The position numbers and the translations under genes were made by a program. A stretch of DNA of 15,403 bases from Alphaproteobacteria bacterium (GTDB lineage Bacteria; Pseudomonadota; Alphaproteobacteria; Sphingomonadales; Sphingomonadaceae): positions 1 through 15,403 of the forward strand of contig JAQGLD010000275.1 in the NCBI GenBank assembly GCA_028293055.1, read 5' to 3'. Position 1 is the stretch's first letter; each line of letters opens with the position of its first letter. Shown here piece by piece: positions 12,757 to 15,403 of this stretch. Under the pieces are notes generated by a model, which searched no databases, had not been told where the DNA came from, and saw nothing but the letters and a program-made list of their open reading frames with translations.

Positions 12757-13994
12757 AGCCTCTTCTCCTGCTTGCGATCCTCGCGCTGACCACCGCAGCC
12801 GCACCGTCGCAGCAGCGAGGGGCGTTCGCGACCGGACACTATCCGAACCTGATCCTCGAGGCCGATCCGCGGGTCGGCGATGGAGAGGTGAGGGCGAAGC
12901 TCGAAGCCTACTGGTCGTCTTTGTTCGGAAGCGGTCCAGAGCGCCGGGTCAATTATCCGGCCGCGGCCAATGCGGACGGGCCCGCCGCCTACATATTCGA
13001 TGTCTACAATGGAGATGTGCGCAGCGAGGGCATGTCCTACGGGATGATGATCGCGGTGCAGATGGGGCGCAAGGCCGAGTTCGACTCGCTCTGGAACTGG
13101 GCGAAGAGCCGGATGCAATATCGCTCCGGCCCGCGTTCCGGCTATTTCCGCTGGCAGTGCACGCGCGACGGCTGTCCGCGCGACACGGTGCCGGCCTCGG
13201 ACGGCGAGGAATATTTCGCCGCCGCTCTGTTCTTCGCGGCGCATCGCTGGGGAAACGGAAAGGGAATTTACGATTACGAGGCGGAGGCGAACGCGATCCT
13301 CGACACCATGCTGCACAAGCAGGAGATGAACGGAGGCGTGGTCGACGGAGTCACCGACATGTTCGACCGCGCCCGCCACCAGATCGTGTTCGTTCCGGTC
13401 GGCGACGGGGCAAGCTTCACCGATCCCTCCTACCACCTCCCCGCTTTCTACGAGCTCTGGGCGCGGTGGGCGAAAGGCTGGAACGGGCGCCAGGCCGAAG
13501 ATCGCGCCTTCTGGCGCGAGGCGGCGCGGGAGAGCCGCAGGCTGCTGGCCGGCGCCGCGCATCCGGCCACCGGCCTCTCGCCCGATTATTCGGAGTTTGA
13601 CGGCCGGCCAAAGGCGGTGAGGGGCCATGGCGAGTTTCGCTACGACGCCTTCCGGGCCGCGGTGAACTGGTCGGTCGACTGGAGCTGGTGGGCCGCCGAC
13701 CCGCGCCAGCGCGGGCTGAGCGATCGGCTGCAGGCCTTTTTCGAGCGGGAGGGACCGGACTCCTATGTCGACCAATATGCGCTCGACGGGCGGCGGCTGT
13801 CCGACACTCGCTCGCCTGGCCTGATCGCCTCGAACGGAGCGGCCTCGCTCGCCGCAAGCGACGAGTCCCGCCGCCGGCGCTTCGTCGCAGCCCTGTGGGC
13901 GCTCGATCCGCCAGAGGGGCGCGGACGCTATTATAGCGGCCTGCTCCAGTTCCTGGCCCTGCTCCACGCGAGCGGAAACTTCCGGGTCTATTGA
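12753..13994 (+). CDS. GH8 glycoside hydrolase, probable reducing-end xylose-releasing exo-oligoxylanase, 413 aa
   Basis: Likely removes xylose from the reducing end of xylo-oligosaccharides (EC 3.2.1.156), after Sec export to the periplasm. The signal peptide is [17 protein letters not shown]. The (alpha/alpha)6-barrel fits GH8 of the Rex group closely: [84 protein letters not shown], and the ending [23 protein letters not shown]. Expected catalytic residues are E92 (acid), D298 (base) and D150; the 58-residue spacing E92-D150 equals that of Bacillus halodurans Rex (E70-D128, from memory). GH8 also contains endoglucanases, chitosanases and licheninases, but the [16 protein letters not shown] block favours Rex. 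The frame is open from further upstream (12327), but only the ATG at 12753 gives a signal peptide. No own ribosome binding site is seen; see the relay ORFs. It probably forms an operon with its neighbours. Confidence 0.9.
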   Translation: MKPLLLLAILALTTAAAPSQQRGAFATGHYPNLILEADPRVGDGEVRAKLEAYWSSLFGSGPERRVNYPAAANADGPAAYIFDVYNGDVRSEGMSYGMMIAVQMGRKAEFDSLWNWAKSRMQYRSGPRSGYFRWQCTRDGCPRDTVPASDGEEYFAAALFFAAHRWGNGKGIYDYEAEANAILDTMLHKQEMNGGVVDGVTDMFDRARHQIVFVPVGDGASFTDPSYHLPAFYELWARWAKGWNGRQAEDRAFWREAARESRRLLAGAAHPATGLSPDYSEFDGRPKAVRGHGEFRYDAFRAAVNWSVDWSWWAADPRQRGLSDRLQAFFEREGPDSYVDQYALDGRRLSDTRSPGLIASNGAASLAASDESRRRRFVAALWALDPPEGRGRYYSGLLQFLALLHASGNFRVY

Positions 13995-14058
13995 CGGCAA
14001 TCGTAGCTTGTGGCTCCACCGCAAGCGGGGACCAAGGTCTGTCTCAGGGAGGAATCAC

Positions 14059-14835
14059 ATGCGAAGCTCGAAACTGTTTCTGCTGGCGCTCGGCGCCGCG
14101 GCTTCGACCATGGCGGTCGCCAGGACGGCGCCCAAGGCGGCGCCGGTCGATTATGCAGCCGCGGTCGCCGCGAGCGACCGGCCGGCCGACGCGATCAAGC
14201 TCGACGAGAGCCGCAAGCCCGCCGAAGTGCTCAGGTTCATGGGCCTGAAGCGCGGCGACCGGGCGCTCGATCTGTTCACCGGCAGCGGCTATTATGCCGA
14301 AATCATGGCGCGGGCGGTCGGCCCGACCGGAAGCGTCACCGCCTGGGAGCCGAGCAACTTCGTCAGCGACAAGTCGAAGGGCGAGTGGACCGCGCTCCAC
14401 GGCCGGGTCCCGAATACCGCGATCCTGATTTCATCCGCCACTTCGGTATCGCTGCCGGCCGACGCCTTCGATTTCGCGATGATCCACCTCAACTATCACG
14501 ACACCTATTGGGAGAGCGCGAAATACGGCTTTCCGCGGATGGATCCGGAGGCCTTCCTGCGCTCCGTCTACCAGTCGATCAAGCCGGGCGGGGTGATTGC
14601 GGTGGTCGACCATGCCGCCAGCGCGGGCGGCGACACAAGGGCGGTGGTCGACAAGCTCCATCGCATCGATCCGGCGACCGCGAAGGCGGATTTCGAGCGC
14701 GCCGGATTCGTGTTCGAGGCGCAGTCGGACATGTTGCGCAACCCCGCCGACGATCATAGCAAGCTGGTCTTCGATCCCTCGATCCGCGGCAATACGGACC
14801 GCTTCGTCTACCGCTTCCGGAAGCCGAAGCACTGA
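14059..14835 (+). CDS. Exported class I methyltransferase-like protein (COG4798 type), 258 aa
   Basis: MRSSKLFLLALGAAASTMAVA looks like a Sec signal peptide, giving a periplasmic protein. The rest is a class I SAM-methyltransferase-like fold: ALDLFTGSGYYAEIMARAVG at about 69-88 (glycine-rich motif I, D71), VTAWEPSNF with acidic E97, FDFAMIHLNYHDTYW as the motif IV region, and IKPGGVIAVVDHAA ending near 187. It ends in FVYRFRKPKH. Members of this predicted-methyltransferase group commonly carry a signal peptide, and their substrate is unknown. A SAM source in the periplasm is not obvious, so the domain may do something else. The start is fixed by AGGGAGGA (14046-14053), 5 nt before the ATG. 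It is 64 bp after GH8 and 14 bp before the SGNH gene, all in one direction, so it is probably co-transcribed. A carbohydrate role is suggested only by context. Confidence 0.82.
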   Translation: MRSSKLFLLALGAAASTMAVARTAPKAAPVDYAAAVAASDRPADAIKLDESRKPAEVLRFMGLKRGDRALDLFTGSGYYAEIMARAVGPTGSVTAWEPSNFVSDKSKGEWTALHGRVPNTAILISSATSVSLPADAFDFAMIHLNYHDTYWESAKYGFPRMDPEAFLRSVYQSIKPGGVIAVVDHAASAGGDTRAVVDKLHRIDPATAKADFERAGFVFEAQSDMLRNPADDHSKLVFDPSIRGNTDRFVYRFRKPKH

Positions 14836-14849
14836 GCCTGAGCGCGGCC

Positions 14850-15403
14850 ATGAGGCGGCGGGCGCTGATCGCGCTCGCCGCACTGGCGCTCGGCCAGCCG
14901 TTATCGGCGGTTCGGCCGCGCTCGGCCTGGGTAGCGAGCTGGGCGAGCGCGCAGCAGGTGCCCGAACCGCAGAACAGCCTGCCTGACAATGCGCTCGACG
15001 ATGCCACGTTGCGCCAGCTCGTCCGCCTGTCGATCGGCGGGTCGCGGCTTCGCGTCCGGATCTCCAACCTCCATGGCAGCGAGCCGCTCGCGGTCGACGC
15101 TGCCGGAATCGCGCGCGCCGCCGATCCCGCCTCGCCAGCGCTTGCCGGCCCGAGCCCCCCCCTGACCTTCGCCGGGCGCGCAAGCGTCACGATCCCGGCC
15201 GGCGCGGAATTCGTCTCGGACCCGGTCGATCTCGCGGTTCCGGCGCTTGCGACGCTTGCGGTCAGCCTTCATTTCCCGAAAGCGCCGGCGCGGCAGACCG
15301 GCCATCCCGGCTCGCGCGCGACATCCTGGTGGCGGCACGGGCTCCATGTCGCCGACTCCGAACTCGCCGGCGCCGAAAAGGCCGACCATTGGTACCAGCT
15401 CGC
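14850..15403 (+). CDS. SGNH/GDSL-family esterase, N-terminal part (cut by window end)
   Basis: The frame stays open from ATG 14850 to the window edge, giving 184 codons. MRRRALIALAALALGQPLSA is a signal peptide. Then come WVASWASAQQVPEP, ATLRQLVRLSIGGSRLRVRISNLHGSEPLAV, LTFAGRASVTIPAGAEFVSDPVDL and LATLAVSLHFP. These are the N-terminal beta-sandwich pattern of large secreted SGNH hydrolases (GDSL-like lipase/acylhydrolase). The catalytic GDS block would lie just past the edge, so activity cannot be judged. It starts 14 bp after the methyltransferase stop codon with a weak ribosome site, which suggests translational coupling. Next to an exo-oligoxylanase, deacetylation of acetylated xylo-oligosaccharides is a sensible guess, but lipases and rhamnogalacturonan acetylesterases share this architecture. 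A C8 run at 15155-15162 is a possible slippage spot. Confidence 0.85.
   Translation, partial: MRRRALIALAALALGQPLSAVRPRSAWVASWASAQQVPEPQNSLPDNALDDATLRQLVRLSIGGSRLRVRISNLHGSEPLAVDAAGIARAADPASPALAGPSPPLTFAGRASVTIPAGAEFVSDPVDLAVPALATLAVSLHFPKAPARQTGHPGSRATSWWRHGLHVADSELAGAEKADHWYQL

Noticed and set aside
12624..14024. Minus-strand open frame of 466 codons opposite GH8
   Set aside because: GH8 on the + strand carries conserved catalytic motifs along its whole length; the antisense frame carries none.

Overview
The window reads as chromosomal DNA of a GC-rich alphaproteobacterium, most likely a sphingomonad (Sphingomonas or a close relative). This is inferred from the TonB-dependent receptor type, the DUF6491-like small exported protein and the CCCCTCCCTG/CAGGGAGGGG palindromes. 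All genes I accept are on the + strand. I saw no tRNA, rRNA, CRISPR array, transposase or integrase.

Left part (1-1690). A broken end of a serralysin/RTX-type protein lies at 1-293, with two nearly identical 18-bp dyads, one inside its first 50 bases and one just beyond its end. An unrecognised 107-aa protein with a textbook ribosome binding site follows (408-731), then a DUF1801 protein (819-1238). The gene-free stretch 1239-1696 is not featureless. It holds an AT-rich patch with a perfect 7-bp dyad and a promoter-like sequence, then a run of nested inverted repeats that could fold as a structured 5' leader.

Middle (1697-8653). One giant gene encodes a protein of about 2318 aa. It has a beta-sandwich N-terminal domain, five Calx-beta domains, a second beta-sandwich domain, an OB-like region, an ExeM/NucH-type endonuclease/exonuclease/phosphatase domain with its active-site residues intact, VCBS and Ig-like modules, a 120-aa tandem duplication, RTX nonapeptides and a C-terminal region of the type I secretion kind. 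It has no Sec signal peptide, so I read it as an extracellular DNase exported by a type I system that is not encoded here.

A 171-bp composite inverted-repeat element (8673-8843) separates the nuclease from the right-hand block.

Right part (8875-15403). This looks like a xylan or xylo-oligosaccharide uptake and degradation locus. A promoter with a perfect TTGACA is overlapped by a LacI-type AGCGCT-centred operator and drives a TonB-dependent receptor (9052-12219). After a hairpin terminator come a DUF6491-like secreted protein, a GH8 enzyme closely resembling reducing-end xylose-releasing exo-oligoxylanases, an exported methyltransferase-like protein, and the start of an SGNH/GDSL hydrolase (possible deacetylase) cut by the window edge. 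The inferred plan is outer-membrane import of oligosaccharides by the receptor, periplasmic trimming by GH8, deacetylation by the SGNH enzyme, and sugar-dependent derepression at the operator.
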